A stretch of 64,000 nucleotides of DNA from Psychrobacter sp. BI730 (lineage in GTDB: Bacteria > Pseudomonadota > Gammaproteobacteria > Pseudomonadales > Moraxellaceae). The number at the start of each line of letters is the position of its first letter. Positions within the stretch are counted from its first letter, which is position 1. Both the position numbers and the translations under genes were made by a program. The notes under the pieces are model-generated. The model searched no databases, was not told the DNA's origin, and was given only the letters and a program-made list of their open reading frames with translations. The stretch covers positions 225,555 through 289,554 of the forward strand of contig NZ_JAATTV010000002.1 in the NCBI RefSeq assembly GCF_013414195.1, written 5' to 3'. Positions 34,908-43,782 of this stretch are shown here, piece by piece.

Positions 34908-36680
34908 TTATCGCCCATTCAGTTTTCTACGGGAAAATTTGCCACAAAAAGACATCAGTCCAAAGAATGTTATGGGCCAGAGAACGGCTAAAGCCCACCA
35001 CCATATTTGACCGAAGATGATAGCCATACCGATCAAACCTGCTTGCACGACATAATAAATCATCGCTAGCAGTGTTTTGCGAATCACATAGCCTTCTTTA
35101 TCCACCAAGCCGACTACTGCGCAAGCAGCTACCACATTATGCACCGAAATCATGTTACCAGCCGCACCACCCACAGCTTGCAAGGCTATTACTTGTGCTG
35201 CAAGGTCGCTATTGAGTCCGATCTGATTGGCTGTTGACCATTGAAAATATGAAAACATCATATTGCTAATAGTATTTGAACCGGCGATGAAAGCACCCAT
35301 TGCCCCAATCCATGGAGACACTAGCGGCCACGCATTTTGAAAAGCATCGGCAGCACTTTCAGCCAGTAATATTGGCATAGCCGGTAGCGCAGTAGCGACT
35401 TCAGCGGCTGAGCCTGAATTAATGAATACTTGTACCATAGGCACCGAGAATAGCAAAGCTGGTGCGGCAGCAACCATGGTCTTTGCCGAGTTACTCCAAC
35501 TGCGCTTTACCGCTTGGCTATTCATTTTGAACAGTAAAATACATAATAAAGAAGTAATAATTAGAATGCTACCAGGAGAATAGGCGAGCTGTATCTTACT
35601 AGAGATTGTTGTACCAAAAAGATTAGTAAGGCTAATGGTTGTTAAATCCCCTACCAGAAAAGCTTTGAGTGGTGCAATCACTCGAGTTATGACCAATAAG
35701 GCAATCACAATGAAATAGGGCGAAAATGCACGAATTAAAGAGAACTTTGGGGTTGCTGAATCATCATATTTTACCTCGTCTAAAGTACCCAGCCAGTCTT
35801 TGTCCCATTTTGCGCGAGGGGCAAAATCAAAAGTATCTTTAGGCATCAAAAAACCACGCTTAGCAGCGGGAAGTACAATTAACAACCCAATGAAACCGCC
35901 AATGAGTGAAGGGAACTCAGGCCCTAGAAATTTAGCAACCAAAAAATAAGGAATAGTAAAGCAAAGACCTGCAAAAATGGCAAATGGCCATACTTTAAGC
36001 CCTTCTATGAAGGAGCGTTTTTCACCAAAGAACCTTGTCAAAAAAGCACTTAAAATTAAAGGTATCAAAAACCCAATAAGCGCATGTACAAGGCCTACGT
36101 TAGCTGTAATCTGTAATAAATAATTTTCGGCAGTAGTAGGGGCAATGGACTGTGCTAAATCTTGTTTATCAGTAATACCAGACCAAACGCCAAGTAGTAG
36201 AGGCGTACCAACTGCACCGAATGATACGGGTGTAGATTGAATGATAAGAATAACCATGACCGATGCCATCGCTGGAAAGCCTAAAGCCAACAACAGCGGA
36301 GCACCCACTGCAGATGGTGTTCCGAATCCTGATGAACCTTCTACTAAAGAGCAGAACAACCATGCCACAATGATCGCTTGGACGCGCCTATCAGGTGAAA
36401 TATCCATAAAGCCCTTACGTATGGCGACAAGAGCGCCGCTTTCTTTCAGCGTATTCAGCAGTAAAATAGCTGCGAATACAATGAATAAAATAGTAAGTGC
36501 CACAATAATCCCATTAACAGTAGCAGCCGCTACCTGAGCACCACTAGCGTGCCAAATGAAAAAGGCTAGCAGAGCTGTCACCAAATAGGCAATACTCATA
36601 GCTATCTTAGCTGGCAGGCGCATAACTATGAGTAGTATGAATACAACGAGAATTGGCGCTAAGGCTAAGAAAGTGTACAT
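34908..36680 (-). CDS. lldP: L-lactate permease
   Basis: Imports lactate across the inner membrane (LctP family). A 590-residue, multi-helix protein with the family segments SLVEGSSGFGTPSAVGAPLL, STPVSFGAVGTPLLLG, NTISNMMFS and AVGGAAGNMISVHNVVAACAVVGL. It carries the usual hydrophilic cytoplasmic loop (FDFAPRAKWDKDWLG). It is somewhat longer than E. coli LldP (551). A 19-bp tandem duplication upstream gives two copies of its AAGGA ribosome-binding site. Confidence 0.94.
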   Translation of the reverse strand: MYTFLALAPILVVFILLIVMRLPAKIAMSIAYLVTALLAFFIWHASGAQVAAATVNGIIVALTILFIVFAAILLLNTLKESGALVAIRKGFMDISPDRRVQAIIVAWLFCSLVEGSSGFGTPSAVGAPLLLALGFPAMASVMVILIIQSTPVSFGAVGTPLLLGVWSGITDKQDLAQSIAPTTAENYLLQITANVGLVHALIGFLIPLILSAFLTRFFGEKRSFIEGLKVWPFAIFAGLCFTIPYFLVAKFLGPEFPSLIGGFIGLLIVLPAAKRGFLMPKDTFDFAPRAKWDKDWLGTLDEVKYDDSATPKFSLIRAFSPYFIVIALLVITRVIAPLKAFLVGDLTTISLTNLFGTTISSKIQLAYSPGSILIITSLLCILLFKMNSQAVKRSWSNSAKTMVAAAPALLFSVPMVQVFINSGSAAEVATALPAMPILLAESAADAFQNAWPLVSPWIGAMGAFIAGSNTISNMMFSYFQWSTANQIGLNSDLAAQVIALQAVGGAAGNMISVHNVVAACAVVGLVDKEGYVIRKTLLAMIYYVVQAGLIGMAIIFGQIWWWALAVLWPITFFGLMSFCGKFSRRKLNGR

Positions 36681-36681
36681 A

Positions 36682-36719
36682 ATTAACAGTCCTTATTGTT
36701 ATTAACAGTCCTTATTGTT
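36682..36719 (-). repeat. Tandem 19-bp duplication containing the lldP ribosome-binding site
   Basis: Two exact, adjacent copies (36682-36700 and 36701-36719) of attaacagtccttattgtt; on the coding strand each carries AAGGA. The proximal copy is correctly spaced from the ATG at 36680. Confidence 0.9.
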
Positions 36720-36798
36720 GTGTATACCAGCTTATTTTTTACTGGTTTTAAAGTCATACTAAGTTATTACTATAGTCGATACACTCTAAAAATGTCAT

Positions 36799-36870
36799 AG
36801 CGCTACTGGGATGAATTTTGCGCAGCCTCTGGGAACGCAGCACGCAAGTAAAATTTATACCAGTAGCGCG
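36799..36870. repeat. Long imperfect inverted repeat (REP/MITE-like hairpin)
   Basis: GCGCTACTGG near 36802 pairs with CCAGTAGCGC near 36861. Inner blocks GAATTTT/AAAATT and GCG/CGC continue the pairing around a GC-richer loop. It is not followed by T, and its base composition differs from the AT-rich surroundings. Confidence 0.65.
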
Positions 36871-36911
36871 TTTAAATCCATAACAGTTTTACATTCAGCT
36901 AACTATATTTA

Positions 36912-36936
36912 TTAAGGCGTGTTAAACACGCCCTAA
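36912..36936. repeat. Two IS-type ends fused head to head
   Basis: TTAAGGCGTGTT and its near-perfect complement AACACGCCCTAA are separated by one base. Each arm matches TA-GGGCGTGTT, the tip of the IS at 63924 and the MITE-like element at 14276. The rest of 36937-37168 shows nothing recognisable. Confidence 0.55.
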
Positions 36937-37168
36937 TAGTTGCTCTTAGGTGCTTTCGCTGAGAATTGTATGTATATGATTTAACAGAGTGCAAGGTTAG
37001 AGAGTTGAGATTATTGATCAGTAAATCATTAGCATTAGTATAATCAGTTTACCAAACAGAATATAAAAGTAGTCTAGCAAATATTGAAATACCATACTAG
37101 CTAAAATTAGCGGTAGATATTCTAATATAAGAAATTTAAAAGCTCTATAACATCAAAACAAAGTGCCG

Positions 37169-37486
37169 TTAGTTGTGAGCTAACAGTTGCTGTAAATCCA
37201 TGACTGAAAATGGATAGTCTAATCGTTTTGATGGAGTCAAAATCACAGGGATAGACGTGGCAAAATCCATCATAAGCGCCTCATCAAATTCTGCAATATC
37301 GACATTTTGGTAAGTGATTGGCTGTACCGACTGAAACTGTGCAAGTATTTGCTCAGCGATATCACACAAATGACAACCAGAGGTCCCTAGTAGCCACCAC
37401 TTATCAGAACTTTCAGCGCTGCAAAGATTTGGGCTCGCTTCAATAATACGTGCGCGCAGTGCTTTTATATTATTACCATTATGCAT
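37169..37486 (-). CDS. Glutaredoxin-like protein (DUF836 family)
   Basis: A 105-residue thioredoxin-fold protein with an N-terminal CxxC, Cys38-His-Leu-Cys41 in LLGTSGCHLCDIAEQIL, the cis-proline region SIPVILT, and the C-terminal helix MDLQQLLAHN. The family is thought to work in thiol redox chemistry; partners unknown. Divergent from mtgA. Confidence 0.82.
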   Translation of the reverse strand: MHNGNNIKALRARIIEASPNLCSAESSDKWWLLGTSGCHLCDIAEQILAQFQSVQPITYQNVDIAEFDEALMMDFATSIPVILTPSKRLDYPFSVMDLQQLLAHN

Positions 37487-37730
37487 ATTTATTCTCTTAT
37501 TTTTATGCTTGTTATAAAGTACTTATCTTAAACCCTTAAATAAAAAGTGAATACTGTTTATAGCTCATTACATGATAAAGAAGTGGGGTAAATAATGACA
37601 GCGATTGTGAGATTAGGTAAGATGACCTGCTGTTGGTGATTACTGATGACGGGCTTAGGGTCACGGATTCACACTTGCCAACAGGTCACCTATTTTACCT
37701 TATTACCTTTTAACCAATCGGATATCGCGC

Positions 37731-38417
37731 ATGGCAAGTTTTGGCACATTTATCAAACGTCTGTTATTGGCAATTATGCTATTGGTTGTCGCATTCCATA
37801 TATTGGTCGTTGGGCTACTATTAATTTGGAAAACGCAGCCGATTAACAACAGCATGTTTATGTTGACGCATCGCCTAACGGGTGGCACGGTCACGCAGAC
37901 ATGGGCTGAGTACGATGCCATCGCCAAATCTGCCAAGCAAGCGGCGATTGTAAGTGAAGACTCGACGTTTAGTCAGCACAGTGGTTTTGATTTTAAAGGT
38001 ATCAAAGCGGCGCAAAAGAAAAATGAAGAGACAGGCAAAATGTCTGCTGGTGGCTCAACGATTACTCAGCAATTGGCAAAGAACTTGTTCCTAACTTCGC
38101 ATCGTTCTTATGTGCGTAAAGCTGAAGAGGCTGTCATTACTGTGATGATTGAGACCTTGTGGGACAAGCAGCGTATCTTGACCGCTTATCTTAATGTGGC
38201 AGAATTTGGTAATGGTATCTATGGTATCGATGCCGCCGCGCATCATTATTTTGATAAATCTGCGGCCAATCTGAACCGAGACGAATCAGCGCTCCTCATT
38301 GGGATGCTTACCAATCCGAAGTATTACGAAGACAATCAAGGTGACAGAGGCTTGCGCAACAAGCAACGTATTATCAAAAAACGCATGAAAAATGCGGTAT
38401 TACCGCAAGCGTCTTAA
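37731..38417 (+). CDS. mtgA: Monofunctional peptidoglycan glycosyltransferase
   Basis: Polymerises lipid II into glycan strands at the inner membrane. It has one N-terminal helix (LLLAIMLLVVAFHILVVGLLLIW) and a GT51 domain with catalytic Glu at about residue 76 in IVSEDSTFSQHSGFD, then SAGGSTITQQLAKNLFL, KAEEAVITVMIE and YLNVAEFGNGIYGI. No transpeptidase domain follows. Length 228 fits MtgA. No strong ribosome-binding site seen. Confidence 0.95.
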   Translation: MASFGTFIKRLLLAIMLLVVAFHILVVGLLLIWKTQPINNSMFMLTHRLTGGTVTQTWAEYDAIAKSAKQAAIVSEDSTFSQHSGFDFKGIKAAQKKNEETGKMSAGGSTITQQLAKNLFLTSHRSYVRKAEEAVITVMIETLWDKQRILTAYLNVAEFGNGIYGIDAAAHHYFDKSAANLNRDESALLIGMLTNPKYYEDNQGDRGLRNKQRIIKKRMKNAVLPQAS

Positions 38418-38530
38418 TCTTTTAAAAGAAGCCTTAACAACAAGAATAACGGGAAAGAATAATAGTTAATAACCTTTAAGACGATAGTATAAAGACGACG
38501 GCGTATCGATAACGCAAAAGGAGTAGTGAC

Positions 38531-40774
38531 GTGGTAGAAATGACTAGTAATCAGGGCAGTAGTGATGTTAACGATATGATTGACGTTAATAATGTTGAAG
38601 ATGGCGCTAATGACAATATTAGTGAAGAGATTAGTGTAGATAATAGCCAGAATGACTTGGCCGAAATTGAATGGCAACGCTCAGCAGATGGCAGCTATTC
38701 ACCGAGCAGTTATATCAATCGTGATTTGTCTTTACTACAGTTTCATCTGCGTGTATTGGCGCAGGCCTCCAGTTCGCGTCACCCACTGCTTGAGCGCTTA
38801 TTTTTCTTGATTATTTTTTCATCCAATCTTGATGAGTTTTTTGAGATTCGTGTCGCTGGTATCATGCAAAAGCTTAACATCGGTGATGTATCGACCAGTG
38901 CTCACGGCATGCGTCCTAGCGAAGTGTTAAACGAGATATCTATTATTACTCATGCGGCTATCAGTGAGCAGTACCGTATTCTCAATGAGGATATCCTGCC
39001 AGCACTTGCGCTCGAAGATATTCGTTATTTGAAACGTGATGAGCTAAACGCTGAGCAGTCTGCATGGATGAAGCGTTATTTTACGGAGCAAGTCGTACCC
39101 GTATTGACGCCGATTAGTATTGATCCTGCGCATCCATTCCCGCGTCTTGTAAATAAAAGCTTAAACTTTATCGCTACATTAGAAGGCAAAGACGCCTTTG
39201 GACGTGATATCAACTTGGCGATTGTGCCTGCGCCGCGCAGTCTACCGCGTGTGATTCGTCTGCCAGATGAGCTAACTGGTGGTAAAGAGCATCATGTGAT
39301 GCTATCCGCTATTATTCATGAGCATATCGGTGAGCTATTCCCTGGGATGAGTGTGACAGGCTGTCATCAATTTAGGCTGACACGTAATGCCGATTTAGAC
39401 TTGGCTGATGATGTCGAAGACATTGCCAAAGCACTAGAAGGCGAGCTTGAAAACCGTCGCTTTGGTGATAAGGTACGCCTTGAGGTCACAACCGATTGCC
39501 CAACACATATCAGTGAGTATCTGCTTAATGAGTTTGAGTTGCATGACAATCAGCTATACCGTGTCAATGGTCCTGTCAATCTAACGCGTTTGCTATTTGA
39601 CTTTAATATTCCTGCGCTACGCTACCAGCCATTTACTCATGTCGTGCCAAAGGCATTTCGCCGAGAAATGGATAAGTCCGATAAATCGACCAGTATGTTT
39701 GCTGCCATGCGTAAAAGCGATGTGTTGGTTCATCATCCTTTTCATGCCTTTTCTCCGATTATTAATTTACTTTGGCAAGCAGCAAGCGATCCCAAAGTAT
39801 TGGCTATTAAACAGACTTTATATCGCTCAGGCACCAATTCGGAAATCGTCAAAGCACTTGCAGCCGCAGCTCGCAATGGTAAAGAAGTCACGGCCGTCAT
39901 CGAGCTGCGTGCGCGTTTTGATGAAGCGTCTAATATCGCAGTTGCCAACTATCTACAAGAAGCAGGCGCGGTCGTGGTCTACGGTATCGTTGGTTACAAG
40001 ACCCATGCCAAGCTCATGCTAATCGTACGCCGCGAGGACGATCGAATCCGTCGTTATGTCCATCTAGGTACTGGTAACTATCACGCAGCCAATGCCAAGG
40101 TCTACACAGATTATGGTCTGTTTAGCGCTGATCCTGATATCTCAGAAGACGTCCACAAAATATTCCAAGAGCTAACCGGCATGGGTAAGCCTGCCAACCT
40201 CAAAAAACTATTACATGCACCCTTTACTTTGCATGAGAAATTGATGAGCTTTATCGATGATGAAATCGCTCATGCCAAAGCGGGCAAACGTTCTCATATT
40301 ATTATCAAAGCCAATGCGCTCACTGAGCGCCGCCTCATTGATAAGTTATATGATGCCTCGCAGGCAGGCGTTAAGATTGAATTGATTCTTCGGTCGATGT
40401 GTTGTCTACGTCCGCAAGTAAAAGGACTCTCCGAAAATATTACGGTACGCTCTGTTATCGGACGGTTTTTGGAGCATACGCGCGTTTATTATTTCTATAA
40501 CGATGGCGATGAGCGTTTATACTGCGGTAGTGCAGACTGGATGGATCGTAACCTATTCCATCGCGTAGAAGTGGCGTTCCCGATTGAGAACAAGAAACTG
40601 TTTAAGCAAATTTATCAAGATGGCTTGATTAACTACTTACAGGATAATACGCAAGCGTGGACACTTGATGGCACTGGCGTTTGGCAGCAGCTACAGCCAG
40701 CAGCAGGTGAGGAGCCACATGTCGCACAAGAGCATTTATTAAAAACGATTAATCGTGTCGAAGAGTCTAGTTAA
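38531..40774 (+). CDS. ppk1: Polyphosphate kinase 1
   Basis: Makes polyphosphate from ATP reversibly; linked to stress survival. The 747-residue protein has [47 protein letters not shown], and the phospho-histidine region [14 protein letters not shown]; a second conserved His is in [18 protein letters not shown] start is supported by AAGGAG at 38518-38523. The N-terminal about 45 residues are acidic and Asn-rich, beyond the usual family start. A terminator follows at 40823. Confidence 0.95.
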   Translation: MVEMTSNQGSSDVNDMIDVNNVEDGANDNISEEISVDNSQNDLAEIEWQRSADGSYSPSSYINRDLSLLQFHLRVLAQASSSRHPLLERLFFLIIFSSNLDEFFEIRVAGIMQKLNIGDVSTSAHGMRPSEVLNEISIITHAAISEQYRILNEDILPALALEDIRYLKRDELNAEQSAWMKRYFTEQVVPVLTPISIDPAHPFPRLVNKSLNFIATLEGKDAFGRDINLAIVPAPRSLPRVIRLPDELTGGKEHHVMLSAIIHEHIGELFPGMSVTGCHQFRLTRNADLDLADDVEDIAKALEGELENRRFGDKVRLEVTTDCPTHISEYLLNEFELHDNQLYRVNGPVNLTRLLFDFNIPALRYQPFTHVVPKAFRREMDKSDKSTSMFAAMRKSDVLVHHPFHAFSPIINLLWQAASDPKVLAIKQTLYRSGTNSEIVKALAAAARNGKEVTAVIELRARFDEASNIAVANYLQEAGAVVVYGIVGYKTHAKLMLIVRREDDRIRRYVHLGTGNYHAANAKVYTDYGLFSADPDISEDVHKIFQELTGMGKPANLKKLLHAPFTLHEKLMSFIDDEIAHAKAGKRSHIIIKANALTERRLIDKLYDASQAGVKIELILRSMCCLRPQVKGLSENITVRSVIGRFLEHTRVYYFYNDGDERLYCGSADWMDRNLFHRVEVAFPIENKKLFKQIYQDGLINYLQDNTQAWTLDGTGVWQQLQPAAGEEPHVAQEHLLKTINRVEESS

Positions 40775-40822
40775 TTTGCAAAGATACCTTTAGGTGATAA
40801 TCAACTATTCAATTATCTATCT

Positions 40823-40857
40823 GACCAAGCACTGGTAAATACTGGTGCTTGGTTTTT
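40823..40857 (+). terminator. ppk1 terminator
   Basis: ACCAAGCAC and GTGCTTGGT with a 12-base loop, then six T. Confidence 0.88.
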
Positions 40858-40993
40858 TGTGCTCACCAATTGCAAAAGTTACAAACTGACTTGCAACCTC
40901 ACAATTATTCACATATTGATACGGCAGTACACTGGTGCATTACCCAAGGTCATACCTATAATTAATATCAATTATGACGCTACTTGATAAGTA

Positions 40994-41022
40994 TTGGTTA
41001 CTCATTTGGGCGTTAGTATAAG
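40994..41022 (+). promoter_or_regulatory. Candidate promoter for the acidic-protein unit
   Basis: TTGGTT, 17-bp spacer, TATAAG, about 70 bp upstream of the first small gene and downstream of the ppk1 terminator. The -35 match is weak; a stationary-phase sigma factor could also read this -10. Confidence 0.4.
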
Positions 41023-41089
41023 TTCAAAATGTATATCTATTTGACTGTCTAAAGCCGTCTAATCAAATCACAAGAATAGGAAATAAACC

Positions 41090-41260
41090 ATGAGTACTAC
41101 TAACGATGACAATTCAGATATCAAGCAAGCTGCAGAACAGGTAAATGGTCAGGAAATTGAGAAGAACTTAGCAGAGAATAAAAAAGTCGACGATCCTGAA
41201 TCATTAAGCGAAGAAGAGCAAACACCTTTTATCGATGATGACTTACGTACTGATAAGTAA
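41090..41260 (+). CDS. Small acidic, probably disordered protein 1
   Basis: A 56-residue ORF with AGGA ribosome-binding site, starting MSTTNDDNSDIKQAAEQ and ending FIDDDLRTDK. By my count 17 Asp/Glu against 6 Lys/Arg. No Cys or Trp and a single Phe, which points to intrinsic disorder. No family recognised. First of four consecutive genes of this kind between ppk1 and miaE. Confidence 0.7.
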   Translation: MSTTNDDNSDIKQAAEQVNGQEIEKNLAENKKVDDPESLSEEEQTPFIDDDLRTDK

Positions 41261-41323
41261 TTTCTAATATTAATCACCGACCTAATATACGACAATAATA
41301 AATAATAAAGCGAGGGACGCGCC

Positions 41324-41590
41324 ATGACTATGCAAGAACCTATAGCAACAGAAGCAACGGAAATAGAAGAAAAGGTAATCGTGGATGACCCTGCTGCTAA
41401 CGAATTAGAAAACCCTAAAGATAGCTACGCAGGCCGTAAGCACAAGCCTGAAATCGATGGCCCTGAGCAAGACTCACAAGAGACCGACGAAGTTTATGCT
41501 GATCCACGTAAAGAAGAGAATCTTCCAGCTGGTGGCAAGAATGCAGCAGAACTAAGTGCCTACGACCTGAGCCAAAAAGGTAACGAGTAA
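41324..41590 (+). CDS. Small acidic, probably disordered protein 2
   Basis: An 88-residue ORF with GAGGG seven bases before its ATG. By my count 23 acidic against 9 basic residues; no Cys, Trp or Phe. It contains VDDPAANELENP and PRKEENLPAGGKNAAEL. The middle (SYAGRKHKPEIDGPEQDS) is Pro/Lys/Asp-mixed. Function unknown. It follows protein 1 by 63 bp. Confidence 0.7.
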   Translation: MTMQEPIATEATEIEEKVIVDDPAANELENPKDSYAGRKHKPEIDGPEQDSQETDEVYADPRKEENLPAGGKNAAELSAYDLSQKGNE

Positions 41591-41656
41591 AGGACTATAG
41601 ATAATAGCGGGCTAACCAAATCGACAAAATTATAAATATAAAAAGAGGATATGATA

Positions 41657-41983
41657 ATGCAAGCCAAAGACTCAGCAATAGACAAGAAAAAAGTACTAGG
41701 ATCTGACGATCATAGGGCAATTGAGAAAAATACCACTGAGAACAAAGGAACTGATACTTTTGATGAATCTGTGGTTGACTCAGAACACGTGAATGATAAT
41801 GACAATCCAGCGCGCCAACCAGATCGTCGTGATCAAGAAGGTAGTACCGCATTCGATGACAATATTAATGAAGATACTGTCGGTAGTGCAGCACCCAAGA
41901 GTGAAGGTATTAATGATTTAAATCGTTATGCCAATATTGATAATGCGCAAACACGTATTTTAAATCCTGATGAAAAAGATTAG
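41657..41983 (+). CDS. Small acidic, probably disordered protein 3
   Basis: A 108-residue ORF. I choose the second ATG (MQAKDSAIDKKK) because GAGG lies eight bases upstream; the first (41651) is too close. It is rich in Asp, Asn and Glu with no Cys or Trp; segments include SEHVNDNDNPARQPDRRDQ and ILNPDEKD. No family recognised. The gap from protein 2 is 66 bp. Confidence 0.7.
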   Translation: MQAKDSAIDKKKVLGSDDHRAIEKNTTENKGTDTFDESVVDSEHVNDNDNPARQPDRRDQEGSTAFDDNINEDTVGSAAPKSEGINDLNRYANIDNAQTRILNPDEKD

Positions 41984-42055
41984 ATAGGTTTAAATTTCGA
42001 AAGATATATAGCGTTTCTTGGGTTAGACGAGTAATTATTATAGTAGGGAGTACCA

Positions 42056-42256
42056 ATGAATAACTCACATAATGAAAGCGTCAATAGTGATCATAACTTA
42101 AAAGATGCAGATGACAATAATGGTATTGTCCCTGATGATGCGTTACAAAAAGCAAATCCAGCCGCAGCAGAAAAGGCTACGGAAGATCATGATCCGCATA
42201 ATGTCGCTAAAAGTAATAAACAGTATGACAGTCCATTGATGGAAGATAAAAAGTAA
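42056..42256 (+). CDS. Small acidic, probably disordered protein 4
   Basis: A 66-residue ORF with AGGGAG five bases before ATG. Asn/Asp/His/Ala-rich, no Cys, Trp or Phe. It contains PDDALQKANPAAAEKATE and DHDPHNVAKSNKQYDSP. Last gene before a strong terminator. Function unknown. Confidence 0.7.
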   Translation: MNNSHNESVNSDHNLKDADDNNGIVPDDALQKANPAAAEKATEDHDPHNVAKSNKQYDSPLMEDKK

Positions 42257-42317
42257 AAACTCACTACATCAATAGCTATTAGTATTTGTACATAAATACG
42301 CATTTGTACATAAACAG

Positions 42318-42373
42318 AAAGGCACTGTGTTTGGTAAGAGTATATAACTCGTATCAAACACAGTGCCTTTTTT
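42318..42373. terminator. Bidirectional terminator of the acidic-protein unit and miaE
   Basis: A perfect 16-bp stem (AAAGGCACTGTGTTTG with its complement at 42355-42370) closing a 21-base loop, with T residues on both strands. Two copies of atttgtacataaa (42284 and 42302) lie just before it. Confidence 0.88.
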
Positions 42374-42434
42374 GCTTACTATATTTTTACTTTCGACATT
42401 ATATAGGTAGACATATTTAGGTAAGGCGTGGGTT

Positions 42435-43232
42435 TTAAGCAGGTGTACCACTATGAAAACGTAGCTCAGCATCTGGGCTACTTATTAATTCAGCCTCTAC
42501 TTCCTTAAAGAAAGCAACTCGCTCATCGATATTCTCATCTGATAATGATTGAGCGAGTGCAAGATAATCTTCGAAATGACGACTCTCTGACTTGAGTAGA
42601 TAACGATAATACTTCGCTAAGCGTTCATCATCAATGACTTCGGCCAACGCGGCAAAACGTTCACAAGAGCGTGCCTCAATAAATGCCCCAATTATTAATA
42701 CATCAACCATCGCTGCTGGCTCGTAAGTGCGTTTGTGCTTCAACATACCCTTAGCATAGCGCCCAGCACTCAGATATTTCCACTCTTGACCGCGCTCATT
42801 CATGATACCTAGTACTTGCTCGTAGTGCAGCATCTCTTCACGTATCAGCTGCGCCAGTTTACGTTGCAAGTCATACGAGAACTCATAACGAAATATCAAA
42901 TTCATGGCAGTGCCAGCGGCCTTTTTTTCGCAGTTAGCGTGGTCTTGAATGATCATAGGTAGGTTTGCAATCGCGGCATCTACCCAAGATTGCGTGGTTC
43001 GAGCACCTAAAAAGTTATAAACAGGAGATAAGTCTACCTTTATAGGAGTGCGCAGATGCGTAATATCGATACTGTCTTCTTCAGGCAGCTCTTTTTCGAT
43101 TAAATCTGTTCTAGTACTATTATTTACAGTTTGAGAAACATTTTCTTCGACAGATTTTTTTTCGATACTATCGTTATCTATAGTATTTGCTATTGATTGT
43201 AATGTTGCGAGGTCTTGTTGATTGATAGTCAT
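42435..43232 (-). CDS. miaE: tRNA-(ms2io6A37) hydroxylase
   Basis: A diiron enzyme that hydroxylates ms2i6A at position 37 of tRNAs reading U-starting codons. Diiron ligands are visible in DHANCEKKAAG, REEMLHYEQV, IEARSCERFAAL and SESRHFEDYLAL. The catalytic part starts at about residue 65 (PIKVDLSPVYNFLG). The 60 residues before it are Ser/Asn/Glu-rich and not part of the family core. Convergent with the acidic-protein unit. Confidence 0.92.
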   Translation of the reverse strand: MTINQQDLATLQSIANTIDNDSIEKKSVEENVSQTVNNSTRTDLIEKELPEEDSIDITHLRTPIKVDLSPVYNFLGARTTQSWVDAAIANLPMIIQDHANCEKKAAGTAMNLIFRYEFSYDLQRKLAQLIREEMLHYEQVLGIMNERGQEWKYLSAGRYAKGMLKHKRTYEPAAMVDVLIIGAFIEARSCERFAALAEVIDDERLAKYYRYLLKSESRHFEDYLALAQSLSDENIDERVAFFKEVEAELISSPDAELRFHSGTPA

Positions 43233-43782
43233 AGTTTAAGGAAGCTTTATTTATGAATGGTGTTACGAGTAATTATATCGTTAGTCTGACCTAGATACGA
43301 TGCTAAATAACTGACAGTCATCAATAAGTGTTTATTAATAGATAACGTTTAAGCATAATTAAAGGTGTCAATGATTACTTACTGTTTATATTAATTTTGC
43401 TGCATCTAATTCCTAGATAATGATTATAGCTCCTAGAGCAGGCCACTTATACATTATCATTATTAAACAGCCTAAGTATTTACTTAGTGAATGGTGTTTC
43501 CTTGTTAATTTTATTATTTGATAGTAGGATGAGATTTTGCTCTTTAAGCATTTCGTCTTATTTTTATGATTCACTATTAGTAAAGGGTAAGTCTAATATC
43601 AATAGATTGCCTTTTACTAGAACATCAAATTTGTAGATATATCTTCTTAGAAAAATTAGAGAATCAAAGATTCCACAACGAATGAGATATGAACGTTTAA
43701 ACCTCACAAGATTAAAAACTCTTAAACAGTTACTGTCACAACTCAGTATTAGTACCCCTCACGAACAGATAAGGATAACAAT
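43233..43782. other. Long AT-rich spacer between miaE and glcB
   Basis: About 550 bp. No ORF with a ribosome-binding site, no terminator and no recognisable operator. It presumably holds both divergent promoters. AAGGA precedes glcB. Confidence 0.4.

Noticed and set aside
36681..37168. Riboswitch or lldR operator upstream of lldP
   Set aside because: The structures there look like repeats and IS ends; no known riboswitch core or GntR-type dyad was recognised.
41090..42256. Calling the four acidic proteins hydrophilins
   Set aside because: Hydrophilins are defined partly by more than 6% glycine; by my count these have about 2-6%, so the label does not strictly fit.
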